Shown here piece after piece: positions 44,090 to 55,324 of a DNA stretch of 64,000 nt. Below the pieces are notes generated by a model. It was not told where the DNA came from. It made no database searches and saw only the letters and a program-made list of their open reading frames with translations. The DNA lies in NCBI GenBank assembly GCA_029204225.1, contig CM055095.1, positions 53,536,752 through 53,600,751 of the forward strand. The letters run 5' to 3'. Within the stretch, counting starts at the first letter, position 1. Every line of letters begins with the position of its first letter. The translations under genes and the position numbers were made by a program. This DNA is from Diphasiastrum complanatum (Eukaryota; Streptophyta; Lycopodiopsida; Lycopodiales; Lycopodiaceae).

Positions 44090-44112
44090 AGGGGAAGGGG
44101 GGGGGGGGGGGG
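44090..44112. repeat. poly-G tract
   Basis: A run of about 20 G follows GGGGAGGGGAAGG. It is a homopolymer, prone to length change and to sequencing or assembly error. Confidence 0.8.
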
Positions 44113-44849
44113 CAAAAGGATATTTAATTGGGCTTGTCTCCTTGACTAAATGAAAAGGGCAAAACTCCTTTTGCTTTTGTCTCCTTGCTTTATCAGGCTA
44201 CGGCAGGAAGAAGGCCCAAAAGGAGAAGCCTTATCGAGATCTATCATCATTCATGCCTCCTGCTTTTTCTCTCACCCACATGCAAAGTCTCACTCACGTA
44301 CTTCTTTTTTATCTCAGGTACTGCAAATTCATGCCCCCGCCTCCAACCACCCCAATAGCCCTCCTTTAAGTTGAGCCCCCTTTCACATTATTACCTCGTG
44401 GCAATGCTCGGAAAATCGGCAAAATATAGGAATGAAATGCACGTTATTTCTCTCCAAAATAGATATCATGAAAATGTTAACCTTTTTTTTTTATATAAAT
44501 AGGCATATCAACCCTTTTATGAATAATATATGTTTCTAAAAAGAAATCAAGAACCTTAAAACATATGCAGGTTTCTTGAGTATAACTTAAAAAAGGTCTC
44601 TCGAGTACTCGGTGTGGCTCCAAAATAGCTCCTAGACTAGTTAAGCCAATAGGGATGAGTTTGAGTGTTTGGAAAGTAGTCCTAGTATCTACTTGTAGAA
44701 TGAAAAAGACATTTCCTTTTGAGAATATAAATTTGATAAATTATGAAATCTTAAAAGGATTTATACTTTTCAAAACTGCTCAAGGATCGTGTTGGCATTT
44801 ACTTCATATATTTGAAGTGATCCCATGCATATATTGCACTGACCCAACG
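44113..44849. other. intergenic, no gene seen
   Basis: There is a pyrimidine-rich stretch with CTCACCCACATG at 44270 and AT-rich sequence after 44400. Short open frames have no recognisable motif. Confidence 0.4.
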
Positions 44850-45165
44850 AGGTTGACTGAGTTGGTTAGCTTGGCATCCAAAGTTAGTTAGCTTCACATC
44901 CAAAGTTTTTTTGGATTCAAGTTATAGCCTCCCCTTGGAAACCAATAAGCATGCATATATGTCAAGTGAGCTCCAAGGGGATTGCTGAGTTGGTTAGCTC
45001 GACATCCAAAGTTCAAGCCTCACATGAAAACCAAGATGCATATATTTCAAGTTCAAGCCTCACTTGGAAACCAAGATGCATATATTTCAAAGTGATCCAA
45101 CAAGTTAGCTAAGTTGGTAAGCTTCCCCCCTTGGAAACCAAGATGCATATGTTTGAAGTGGATTA
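44850..45165 (+). repeat. degenerate array with tRNA-like motifs
   Basis: About four to five imperfect units are built from GAGTTGGTTAGC-TYGGCATCCAAAG, GTTCAAGCCTC, CTTGGAAACCAAG and ATGCATATATTTCAAG. GCTGAGTTGGTTAGCTC resembles a tRNA D-arm (A box) and GTTCAAGCC a T-arm (B box), but the two are only about 16 bp apart. It may be a satellite derived from a tRNA-type SINE. One unit also lies at 38494. Confidence 0.5.
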
Positions 45166-45211
45166 AATCCTGCAAAAGAATTTAATCTCTCTAAATTATG
45201 GCATTCATAAT

Positions 45212-45390
45212 GTTTGGAGGTCCATGGTAAGGATACCATTAAACCCTTACCATGGGCCTCCATAATGGGAGTAGCGTTTGCAACACCACTGCCCATCTAA
45301 TGGAGATGGGCAATGATAGCACTCTTTTTTAAAACAATGGTATAATTGCACACCCTAAGATCTGTGGGCCACCACAACTGTTGTGGCAAT
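45212..45390. repeat. cluster of three hairpins
   Basis: Inverted repeats: GGAGG-TCCATGGTAAGG with CCTTACCATGG-GCCTCC (45216-45261); GCCCATCT/AGATGGGC (45291-45311); and CCACAAC-T-GTTGTGG (45372-45386). The second and third hairpins are each followed by GCAATGAT. It resembles a foldback or miniature transposon. No gene is nearby. Confidence 0.5.
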
Positions 45391-45524
45391 GATGGTGTTG
45401 AATACACTCTCCCTTCATAATGTGTGTCATGAAAATCTAGAAAAAGTTATGGACATAATTTTCAAAATTTTGTTAATTATTCCATTAGTGAGGATTATCT
45501 ATCTTCAAGGCTCCATTTGTGAAG

Positions 45525-45640
45525 CTTATGTATTTTCCAGATTCCATTAATGAGGGCCAAGTATAGTCATGATTCCATCCATGATGACTTTTTATTTTTA
45601 GGGCTGAAATCTACAACCAATGTAATAATTTGTAGAAAGA
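45525..45640 (+). repeat. dispersed short repeat, copy 2
   Basis: GATTCCATTAATGAGGGCCAAGTA, GATTCCATCCATGA and AATTTGTAGAAA occur in the same order as at 190-310. An upstream TATTCCATTAGTGAGGAT at 45480 suggests further sub-units. Confidence 0.5.
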
Positions 45641-45807
45641 AATGAGATGGTCCCAAAACTCAAGTTGGAATGGTTATTTATGCAATATTTGAGTGAACAC
45701 ATTATGGACTAGGTATCGTTTTACGGCTGTAGCAAGATGAGCCACGGGGCGGCGAATCTAGCTGCAAGGCTGTAGCCCATCGTCGGATGAACAATACCCG
45801 ACGTTAG

Positions 45808-47473
45808 TGTAGCGCAGGCATCCCAAAGGGAGCCGGGATCCACGACTTAGCTTCCCAGCCTTCAACTCCTGCCATCCAACCCACTTGACATACAAGCAGC
45901 CAACTCGCCAACAACGATCAGACTTAACCAACTTGAAGTTCTGAAAACCAACATTGAGATCCAACCTGGCGCCATGCCAGATCGGGGGTCCCGATGTGGG
46001 TGACTTCCCTCCAAGCAAGCCGCCCGACATACATCAAACTTAACCAACTCGAAGCTTCGTTACAAACGAGTAACATCCATTCCAAGCAAGCGGTCTGACT
46101 TACATCAGACTTAACCAACTGAAAGCTTCGTCACGAGCGCTGGAAGCCAACCTGGCGCCATGCCAGACTGGACAGCTATAAACAGGTAACTTCCACCCAA
46201 GCAAGCCATCCAACTCAGCCGACAGGTTAGAGCCCGTTCCCCAAGAGCTTAACCCATTCACGTTCATGCAAGGAACACTCAGAACCACAAGCCGCGACAG
46301 ATATGGAGACAACCAGTTCCTGGACCAAATGGTCCTGACAGCATACCGCTGGCGCCACGGACCGAATGGTCCCGACGGCATACCGTTGGCATCCTGGGAT
46401 ACGACCCTCAGCTATGTGCCAACTTAAAAATTTGGAAGCGGCCTTACAACTGGCGCTTTTACCGAACACTGAAACCCAAAAGGTAATCAGAGTCAGTTTG
46501 AGGAAAATCCCACTTTATTGATAAATCTGAGAAGGTTACATTTCAAGTGTGTGACCAACCCTAGTCTCCGGGGCGCTAGCATGCCAAGGCGAGAGCCATG
46601 ACAACATTCCAGCAAGGGAGGCTGAGACTTGGTTGGAGCTCGCCCTGAGTCGCAAGAGCCCGTTCCCCAAGAGCTTAACCCATTCACGTTCATGCAAGGA
46701 ACACTCAGAACCACAAGCCGCGATAGATATGGAGACAACCAGTTCCTGGACCAAATGGTCCCGACAGCATACCGCTGGCGCCATGGACCGAATGGTCTGA
46801 CGACATACCGCTGGCGTCCAGGGATACGACCCTCAGCTATGTGCCAACTTAAAAATTTGGAAGCGGCCTTACAACTGGCGCTTTTACCGAACACTGAAAC
46901 CTAGAAGGTAATCAGAGTCAGTTTGAGAAAAATCCCACTTTATTGATAAATCTGAGAAGGTTACATTTCAAGTGTGTGACCGACCCTAGTCTTTGGGGCG
47001 CTAGCATGCCAAGGCGAGAGCCATGACAACATTCTAGCAAGGGAGGCTGAGACTTGGTTGGAGCTCGCCCTGAGTCGCAACCCGCACTCCCCTATAGTAT
47101 TGGTGTGATCGGCATCCGCCTCATACCAAGCACTCTACCCAAGCTGGTAAAGCACATTTTTCTCTCTCTAGGATTTTCTCTTTCTAGAAAGTCATTCTCT
47201 CTCTCTAGATTTTATTGATCCCCAGGCTTCCTTTAATCATGCCTAGATCGTGTGAGGTGATTGCACATCGATCTGAGCTCTCTGGACTCTGCTAGAACCG
47301 ATCAAAGATTATTAGCCATAGGAACTTGGCGCCGGCTGGATTCTGGTCACAGTGGCATCGGGAGCGGTGCTGGAGCCGTTGGCGCCGGGAGCAACAGGGG
47401 CGCTGCTGGCGCCGGGGACATAGCTGGCGCCGATGGCGCCGAAAGTAAAGCTTGTAAAGGTAGCTTTACAACA
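45808..47473 (-). mobile_element. solo LTR with internal duplication, TSD GTTAG
   Basis: It belongs to the same family as the LTRs at 24634 and 28274. On the plus strand it runs from TGTAGCGCAGGC to GTAGCTTTACAACA and is flanked by GTTAG (45803-45807 and 47474-47478). Its 1666 bp exceed the normal length because 46229-46654 is duplicated in tandem as 46655-47080 (426 bp, units start AGAGCCCGTTCC). No internal region follows, so it is a solo LTR formed by recombination between two LTRs. Confidence 0.9.
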
Positions 47474-47478
47474 GTTAG

Positions 47479-48423
47479 CATGAGAGAGATAGATGATCAA
47501 GATCTAAATCTGTTTGTAGCTTGTGCTATGGCTCATAATCTGCGTGTTCTCAACCAATGACGTAATGCCACATGTCCGCTATCATTGCTCATGACTAGTT
47601 TCATCTATGCCCCTACGTTCACAAAAATAGGATTGTAATATAGAATGTAAGATATATTATGATTTGTGAAAACGACATGCAACACATTAAAAAGTGTTTT
47701 CAAAAATAGTTTACAACTCATAAAATGTCCATAAAGAATTTGGGGCAACACATTACACCTCATAAAACCGTTTTATTTGGTGCAAAGGTCACAAAAAAAA
47801 CCATTCCCCAATGCATAAATATTTTGTGCTCATGAGAACCTAGATGTGTTGGGAAATGGTTTTAATAATGACTTTTACAATTGGTAAAATTCATTTTAGA
47901 GGTTGCTAATCATAATGGTAAGATGGGACTTTTAAAATGATTCAAACCACTTGTAGAGATTACTAGAAATACCATTCCTTGCATGAAGGTTGAGCAAAAA
48001 TGTTTTTTAATATAACCCAAATCGGGTATAGCATGTGTTGTTAAGAAAAGTAAGAGCATTCTTACTCAATAGATCGCTTCAATAAATTGGTCAAAAGTTT
48101 AATCGATAGTAAAAAATTCTTTATTGGCATGTTGGTTTTTTATTAATAACTTTGCATGATTTACCGAGCGGGTGAATTTAGTAGAAGATATTTTAATTCC
48201 ATATAATGGATTTCTCTTTTAGTTCAAAAATGTTGGAAAAAAACCTTCAATTCCCAAAAATCAATAACTATTTGTTTTTGTAAGGACAACTATTTTTAGC
48301 ATACTGATTCCACGATTTTAAACCTTGAGTTTTACAATGCATAATTGATAGGATTCATTTTATTCAAGAATTTTACACACCATGAATTTCTATCCAATGA
48401 GAGCCCAACAATTTTTTTTTGTA
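47479..48423. other. AT-rich intergenic sequence
   Basis: No gene or paired repeat was seen. The short frame following the solo LTR (MREIDDQDLNLFVACA) has no recognisable family. Confidence 0.4.
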
Positions 48424-48513
48424 TGGTGGAAGGCCTTGTCTAAGAGCCTTCTGTGCAGGGAGGGCATGGCCCCGACCTGCACGAAAGGCCGGAAGCCCAC
48501 AGGCCTTCCACCA
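48424..48513. repeat. strong about 90-nt hairpin
   Basis: Arms pair in succession: TGGTGGAAGGCCTTGT (48424-48439) with ACAGGCCTTCCACCA (48499-48513); GCCTT (48446) with AAGGC (48485); GTGCAGG (48453) with CCTGCAC (48476); GGGC (48462) with GCCC (48469). The loop is ATG. It is GC-rich within AT-rich surroundings. It may be a foldback element or a small-RNA precursor. Confidence 0.65.
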
Positions 48514-48535
48514 CGTAGTGCAAGGTGAGAAGGTC

Positions 48536-48652
48536 GAGAGAGAATGCACATTCCTTTGTGAGAGAACTCACATTCCGGAGAGAGAATGCACATTCTGTAG
48601 AGAGAGAATGCACATTCTGTAGAGAGAGAATGCACATTCTAGAAAGAGAATG
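48536..48652 (+). repeat. short tandem repeat (AATGCACATTC units)
   Basis: Five copies of about 22-25 bp with the core GAGAGAATGCACATTCTGTA begin immediately after the hairpin at 48424. The core AATGCACATT is nearly palindromic. The open frames it produces on both strands are repeat artefacts. Confidence 0.8.
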
Positions 48653-49179
48653 GCATATTTCGGAGGAAAGAGAAAGTTGCATGCATATTCTACTCATGGA
48701 GGTGCTTTCAAAGAACAAAGCAAACTTGAGCACCTGGCATTACGTAATGTGTTGTATCTTGTGAGAGTCCCAAAATAGAAAATGTTGCCATTGTTGAATT
48801 TTTTTATCATGAGAGCCTAAATATTTATACATGGTAAAAAGTTGCAACTAGCCAATACAAGCCTAATTTATAAACTTATAACACAAATCATGCCTAAATT
48901 TCATGATGGGGTGGCTGGCTCTAAGTTAATGATTTAAATTAAATGACTTTGAAAAATCCAAAATTTTCGTTTATGATAGGTGTGAAAAATGTCAACTAGT
49001 TTAGCTGATTTATCTTGGCAATTTTGAGGCCAACATGAAATCTCAACTTAGAAATAGATTTATTTTTGTCAATAAAGGCCTAAATAGTGTTTGTACTATT
49101 TTTGGCAAGTATATTTGTCGATGAGGTCGGATTTGGACCCATTCTAATTGGCTAATATAGATATGATGCATCTAGACTA
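48653..49179. other. AT-rich intergenic sequence
   Basis: Nothing recognisable is seen before the copia fragment. Confidence 0.4.
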
Positions 49180-49530
49180 GAATTTCTAGGTTTTTTGATG
49201 AAGTACCAAGAAGTTACAATGCATTCTTGAATGGAGATCTTGAGGAGGAGGTGTTTATGGAGCAACCCGAGGGCTACATTTCATATGGCAAGCCTAATCA
49301 TGTGTATTTTCTACAAAAGAGTTTGTATGGAGTTAAGCAAGCACCAAGGAGTTGGTATGCTAGGCTTAATACTTTTCTACTTTCTCAAAACTTCATAATG
49401 AGTGAGTATGATCATTCACTTTACTATAGATTTGTTGCAAATGATGTTATCATTCTTCTAGTCTATGTGGATGATATCATTTTGAGTGGAGGCAACAATC
49501 AAGATAAACAATGTAAATTACTATTTTTAG
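49180..49530 (+). pseudogene. Ty1/copia reverse transcriptase fragment
   Basis: The frame from about 49210 reads NAFLNGDLEEEVFMEQPEGY, VYFLQKSLYGVKQAPRSWY and SEYDHSLYYRF with IILLVYVDDIILSGGNN. These are the diagnostic blocks of copia RT, including an intact YVDD. Similarity ends abruptly near 49520. No other pol domain or LTR is seen nearby, so it is a truncated remnant, though with few lesions. Confidence 0.85.
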
Positions 49531-51244
49531 CTCTTAGAATATCTCTAGCCTCTCTATGCACATTTTGGCTTTACTCCAAAGGTACCATTCCAAAGCTACA
49601 TTAGGGATTTGGCTTAGAAAAAGAATCCTATGCTTTTGGCACGTGTGACATCCCACAACATGGCCTCAATGCAATTTACAAGTGGAAATTACAAACTAGC
49701 TTGTGTAATTTTAACAGGTAATTCATCAAGGCCTCAGTGAATTTGGACCTGATTTCAACATATTGATTGTTGTTTGTAAAATTTTATTGATTTAGACATT
49801 AGCACCAAATAATTTTTGTGGTAATGTTGTCTTTCATATGTTAATGTGCAACTGGTATCATTTTGCATATTAACTTGAGGAAAAGTGTGCATAGTCAATA
49901 TTCTTATAAGTAGATCCCAATAAAGAAAGGGAGACTATATAAAAAAGAAATAACTTTAATGAAGAGGCTTATTTGAATGTCTAAATAGTTCTCTTATGAT
50001 ATCTTGCTTTTGATGATGAAAGATCATTAATGTACTTTGATGCAAGTTATTTTTGCTTACTGCTTTTGACTATGTTACATAAAATGTCTACAACTTTTGC
50101 CACAAATCTATATGATTAACACAATGACACGAAAACATGTTGCATTCTATCATTGTTTTCTTTCAAGTCCACCATAAAATTTTGCAACAAAAAATTAAAT
50201 TTTCTTTATCTTTTTTAGTTTGTGATAATATACTTTTCTTCTTCCTAAAGTAGAAAAACAACAATGTACCATATATTACTCTAGACTTTGAGTTTCTTGC
50301 ATTGAGTTTCCAATACATATGTTCTCAATCTTTGCAATATCTTAGTAGACCAATTGGCACACTTGAGTAATGGATTGGAAGTGTGGATGTTGCACTGATC
50401 TATTAGATACAAACTTCTCAAGGTCCATATAATTAGGTCTATTTCATTGTCCATCTTACTCAATGTATGATAACACAAATCCCTTCACATTTTTTTTTTT
50501 AACACAATGCAACATGGTATGAGGAGAACATGGAGATAAAATTTAGACATTTTGAAAATGTACTAAAAGTTTACAAACATTATGTCTATCATTGTACTAC
50601 AATACAAAATTATAGAAAAAGAGTTTCTCAGACTTAGCATATATTATACCATAGAATAAATTAGAGGCATGCTAAAAGTTTCTCTTTGAAAATTTTGTAA
50701 TTAAAATAGTTTATTTTGTCAATTCCACATGTCTTAGATGAGCTTCAATTATAATCTTTCTTTGTTTTATGGCATGCAAAGACAATATTTTTTGAACTCC
50801 TATATTTGTAATAAATGTCATATTATATAGAGGAGATGCAATGTTCAATAGGTCTCCAACTAGTAACCAAGAACATATATGAACCTCACACATTTAATAA
50901 ATTCTAGTTCACTACCTATACAAAAAGGTTATTGCTAAAAAGTGAGTGTATTGATTGAAGTTGAAAGCATATGGCACAATTGGTCAGTACAGATCATGGC
51001 TATAAGGATAGGGATTTACCCAAAAAGATGGTGAACATTAATTTCACTTTGATCATTTTTTTCAAATAGCCAAAATTTGTCTCATAAATAGAAAAACTAA
51101 CTATACAAAGTTCTCAAAATCACTCATTGTAAGTTAGCATTTTGTGGAAAATTGTAAAACTTGCATTTATACATGCAATCTTGAATGTAGAGCCAAAAAA
51201 TACTTTTGAGAATTGTACTCTTTGTTTAATATTTTGTATAAATA
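49531..51244. other. AT-rich sequence, no gene seen
   Basis: No motif or paired repeat was recognised. It is probably old repeat sequence. Confidence 0.4.
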
Positions 51245-51680
51245 CTCAAATCAACTACAAAGCCAACTCAAGAGTGAGCATTCAAACTATTGATCTTTAT
51301 CTTGAATTATCTTAAGTCAAGTTGACAACAAGTAATTTTTCATAACAACCAACTCAAGAACAAGAAGCCCATTCAAACTCTTGATCTTGATCTTGAGTTG
51401 AGTTGATAACTTGACACCTTCAATGGCAACCAACTAAAGAACAAAAAATAAAACTCTTAATTTTGATTTTGAGTCAAGTTCGTAGCTTAACATCATTCAT
51501 GGCATCCATATGGATCTTGAGTCAACTTGTCAACTTTGTGCTTCCATGAAATCCCATTCAAACTCTTGATTTTGAAATCTAAGGCACTTTGAGAAATTTG
51601 TGTCTTTTGTGATATCCAGCTCAAGGTCTTCTATTTATCTAGATCTTAGAATTAACTTAACTTTTCAAACAAGGTTCAAC
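51245..51680 (+). repeat. degenerate minisatellite
   Basis: About four imperfect units of roughly 90-100 bp share CCAACTCAAGAACAAGAAG, CATTCAAACTCTTGAT, CTTGATCTTGAGT and AAGTTGACAAC-type blocks. Divergence between units is high. Confidence 0.55.
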
Positions 51681-53194
51681 CAAGAGTGAAACATTAAAAC
51701 TCACTATCTCCACATGTACTAACAAGCTTTAAGATGATCACAACGTTGTCACGCTCAGTTAAAATGGTTTAGTGACTATTTCATAGATTGTTATAGCCAT
51801 TGTACTAGATAATTGTACATCTTGATGACAAAATTAATCACCTTCTAATATATCTTGTAATTATAAACTTTTATTCAAATCTTTGTATTATCAATAATGG
51901 ACACAACTTTGTGCAAAAACAAAGGAGAGTGAGAGAGGTAAACTTAGAAGAGGCAAACAAATCGGATCTTCATAACCTGGAGATCATAGAGAATATATAG
52001 TTTTCATTTGTGATAGATCTGGATACATACATTCATTGTGGTAGTCATAGGTTGTCTTTTCTTTCTAGTAAATATTGCTATTGATCTAGTAAATTGCATG
52101 ACAATTATCAATGTTTGCTAGACTCTACAATTACACAACTTTTAATCAAAGTAATTGATTACAATCTCTTACTCTTCTCATTTTGAAAATGAATATTAGT
52201 TTTCATTCTGTTTACTAAATCAATTTTTTATTAACATATGTTCAGGTTGATTTATAATCGATTTCTAGAATTGTCTTCAAAATTCAGACAACTTTCTCAT
52301 ATGTCATAAGATTACTTATAGGAGTGATAAATTGCCAATTCAAGATGTGAAAAATCGTATTTCCATTTGAAATCACATAAATTAAAAGGTATGCAAGATC
52401 TCATTAGATCTGAAACTCAATGTAAACAGACCATACAACAGCTAAAAATTCAGTAATGCATTTACTAATAGCATCCAAACGTAGCTACTCTACCAATTTC
52501 CAAAACAATTGTAGAGATAAGAGCAAAATCAAGATAATAATCCAATAGAATGATCTCAAATGCAATGATCACCGACTTAACCTATTTCTCCATGCATACC
52601 ATGATATTCTCTTTCTCCTCTCTCTAGAGACATATAGCTCTAAAATAGAAATATGAATCCTACATTAGCAATTTTGGTCCATGTGGCCAAATTACCTCAA
52701 ATAAAGGCTATTTTGTGGGACTTAAGGTATACCACTTCTAAGAAATGTCTATAAAAAGTAAACAATACTATTTTAATCATGTATACACATGTGAAAATCC
52801 TTCCATGCACCTCTAATATATCTATAAAAGAATTATCAAACATGTGTGAAATCAAACATATGAATGATTGCATGTTTTTTTCCTCCATATTGCACTTCAC
52901 TTGGAGTGTTTGCATAAATAAATCTAAAAAATACAAGAACTAGTACAACACACAGATCACCTCAATCACCATAGCTACGAGCACCTCAAGCTCTCAAAAA
53001 TGGCACAACAAAAGTTACTAAATAAGAAGAAAACACTAAACATATAGTAGAAGCTCGACAAGTAAATTGGCACCTATCCAACTGATTAGGCCCAGCATAG
53101 GCCAAAACTACTAATGAATCTAAGACATGCCCCTAAGTAAAGAAAAAGTTTTCAAACTATATAAGTTTATTTTCCTAGCAACCCCCGACTAGTC
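51681..53194. other. AT-rich sequence, no gene seen
   Basis: No supported feature is present up to the copia target site CAAGT at 53195. Confidence 0.4.
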
Positions 53195-53199
53195 CAAGT

Positions 53200-53975
53200 T
53201 GTTGGATTTATCTCTTCTATTCTCCTAAATCCCATGTTAATCTAGTTCCATTCATTTCTGCATATTTACTCGCATTGTCGCACATCTCAACTACTAAAGA
53301 CGAGTAAGTGAAGATGGCCGACATATCGAAGTTGGATGAACTATCGCGACCCAACCTGGTCGACATATTGGGGAAGCCCGACTTATCCCCCTCCCCCCTT
53401 TCCACACTCATCCTCTGTACTGCGTAACGGACTTGACAATGACAGCAACCACGATCTTCTCCCTGACGGTGCAACGGCTCCATGCCATCTCTTGTACACT
53501 CATCTGCATAAATAAAAAAGTAGCACATAGATCATTTAATATATGTGCATGTGATTGATCAACGATTAAGCACATGGATTATCGAATCCGATGAGACCGA
53601 CACAGTAGATGCTTTCATGCATTGATTCTCCTCTTCAGATGGATCATCAGTAATAAGCTCATAGCTTTTATAGTTTGTAGTTAGCCTTGTGAGCACGCAG
53701 TTTCGCCCGCTATTGTATTGTGCTCACCTGCATCACTGACTTGTATTTTGTTAAAATCAATCTAAATAAGTGCTGTCTAGTTTTGCCTTCAGGTTCTAAC
53801 AGTATTTGCAATGCTTTTGGCTCTCTGTTTGACCTTCTGATAGCTTTGTCTGATTGTCTGCTCTTGCTTCTACAAACACCACGCACCTAGCTCTAAACTT
53901 AACTTCATTATTGTGTTCGCCTATTGTTACAAATAGTGCACGCACCGAGAGAACTTCTCACACTTTCCCAACATG
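53200..53975 (+). repeat. 5' LTR of the copia element
   Basis: It is 776 bp with TGTTGG/CCAACA termini and is alignable with 55325-56057 over nearly its whole length (shared AAGTGAAGATGGCCGACATAT, TGTGAGCACGC, ATTGTGTTCGCCTATTG). Divergence is moderate, indicating an older insertion. Confidence 0.85.
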
Positions 53976-53982
53976 GTATCTG

Positions 53983-54681
53983 TGAAGAATTGCCAAAAAT
54001 TGGCAAATCTAGCTTGATCAAAAACCATGTAGAATAGTGTAAATTGTGTACACAAGTGGGTCCCACACATGTGAGGCCATGATGCCACATGGGAAACCCA
54101 TCCTAATGTAGGTTAGGTCAAGTCAAGAGAGTTGGTCATGTCTATTTGGTGGTCATCCCTACTTTATAGGACCTACACCTAAGTTTAAGGTGAAAATTTG
54201 ACCAACTAGCTACCTACCAAGCATAACTCTAGGAAATAGACTAGGGTTTCATTTTAGGTCAAGGAGAGTGAGTTAACTTCCTTATTACATGCTGGAAATC
54301 CACCTAACTTCAAGAAGGAAGTCGAATTTGCTATGTATTCCCTCTCTCTATAGTGAGAAGATAGAAAATTTTTGGAGCTCATTGGCAATCTCAAGCTAGT
54401 TCACTATGTACATTGAGTTTTTGTGATCCAAATGAAACCAAATCAATTTCTACTTGTTTCTCAGGTTGAAGGCCGTACTACAGCCTGTAGTAGACACGTG
54501 TGGGCTCGGATTTTAATGTTTATCAATGCTTTTGATTGTTAATGCTTGTTGTTTGTCAAATTGCCAATCTAGATCAACTTTTTTGTGTCTAGTTTTTTGA
54601 TAGATTGTTAAGCAAGCATCCAATCACTCTTGTGGATCTTTTGTAGATCCATTTATGGTCCTAAAGTACAGTACTTTCACA
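53983..54681 (+). mobile_element. solo LTR inserted in a primer site, TSD GTATC
   Basis: It runs TGTGAAGAATTGCC to GTACTTTCACA and is homologous to the 680-bp LTRs at 59367 and 61274. GTATC flanks both sides (53978-53982, 54682-54686), and these bases are part of the TGGTATCAGAG primer site of the host copia element. Joining the flanks gives TGGTATCAGAGTGATAGC. Confidence 0.9.
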
Positions 54682-54686
54682 GTATC

Positions 54687-55324
54687 AGAGTGATAGCTTA
54701 CTATTCTCTAATTATTTAGAGCTTTAATATCAGAAACCATTTGATTTCTCGTGCGATTTTATGTCAGAGCTATTTCTATAGCCTGATAAGCTTCCCATAG
54801 AACCTGATCCTACTAGCCGATAGGATAACTATTTTCTTGTTTTGTAACTTAACACTAGATTCTCTTACTTAAGTCACTGATAGTTTCTACTATCATCTAG
54901 ACTAATCTTCCACATGGATTCCCAAGTCCTATCATGGACAAGCTTGATGGAGCCAATTACCATCTGTGGAAATTTAAAGATGAGGACTGTGCTAATGGCT
55001 AAGGAGTTGTATGATGTTGTTACAGGTACAGAGGCAAGACCCAAAGTGGATGACGCTACTGCAATCTCCCGATGGAAGCTGAAGGACGAAAAAGCTTTTG
55101 TGATAATCATCCTCAACATCTCAAACATGAAAATCGGCCATGTGTCCAAAGCTCAGACATCCAAGGAAGTCTGGGACATCTTGAGCACATTATATGAATT
55201 GCAAGATATAGCTTCGAAGTTACATCTCAGGAAGAAATTTTACTCCCTCAAGATGGCAAATGGTGATTCCCTTCAGAATCACATCAACCAGTTCAAGAAC
55301 TTGCTGAAGCAAATGGCCGCTATT
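54687..55324 (+). pseudogene. copia gag remnant
   Basis: After a leader, the frame begins around 54930 with MDKLDGANYHLWKF, shifts near 54975, and continues MRTVLMAKELYDVVTGTEAR, RWKLKDEKAFVIIILNISN, SKEVWDILSTLYE and NHINQFKNLLKQMAAIG. This is the copia gag core (UBN2-type). It is cut at about 55324, where 3' LTR sequence starts. The N-terminal start methionine and the zinc knuckle are missing or uncertain. Confidence 0.8.

Noticed and set aside
44135-44183. Two TGTCTC motifs (auxin response element core) upstream of PIN
   Set aside because: Six-base motifs occur often by chance; they are about 2 kb upstream and not paired in a known arrangement.
47474-47560. Possible host exon starting MREIDDQDLN after the solo LTR
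   Set aside because: Too short, no splice context or homology that I can recognise.
48390-48764. Open frames on both strands around 48400-48760 as cysteine- or glutamate-rich proteins
   Set aside because: They are translations of the tandem AATGCACATTC repeat and the hairpin.
51245-51680. CRISPR-like array
   Set aside because: Units are imperfect and contiguous without unique spacers, in plant nuclear DNA; it is a minisatellite.
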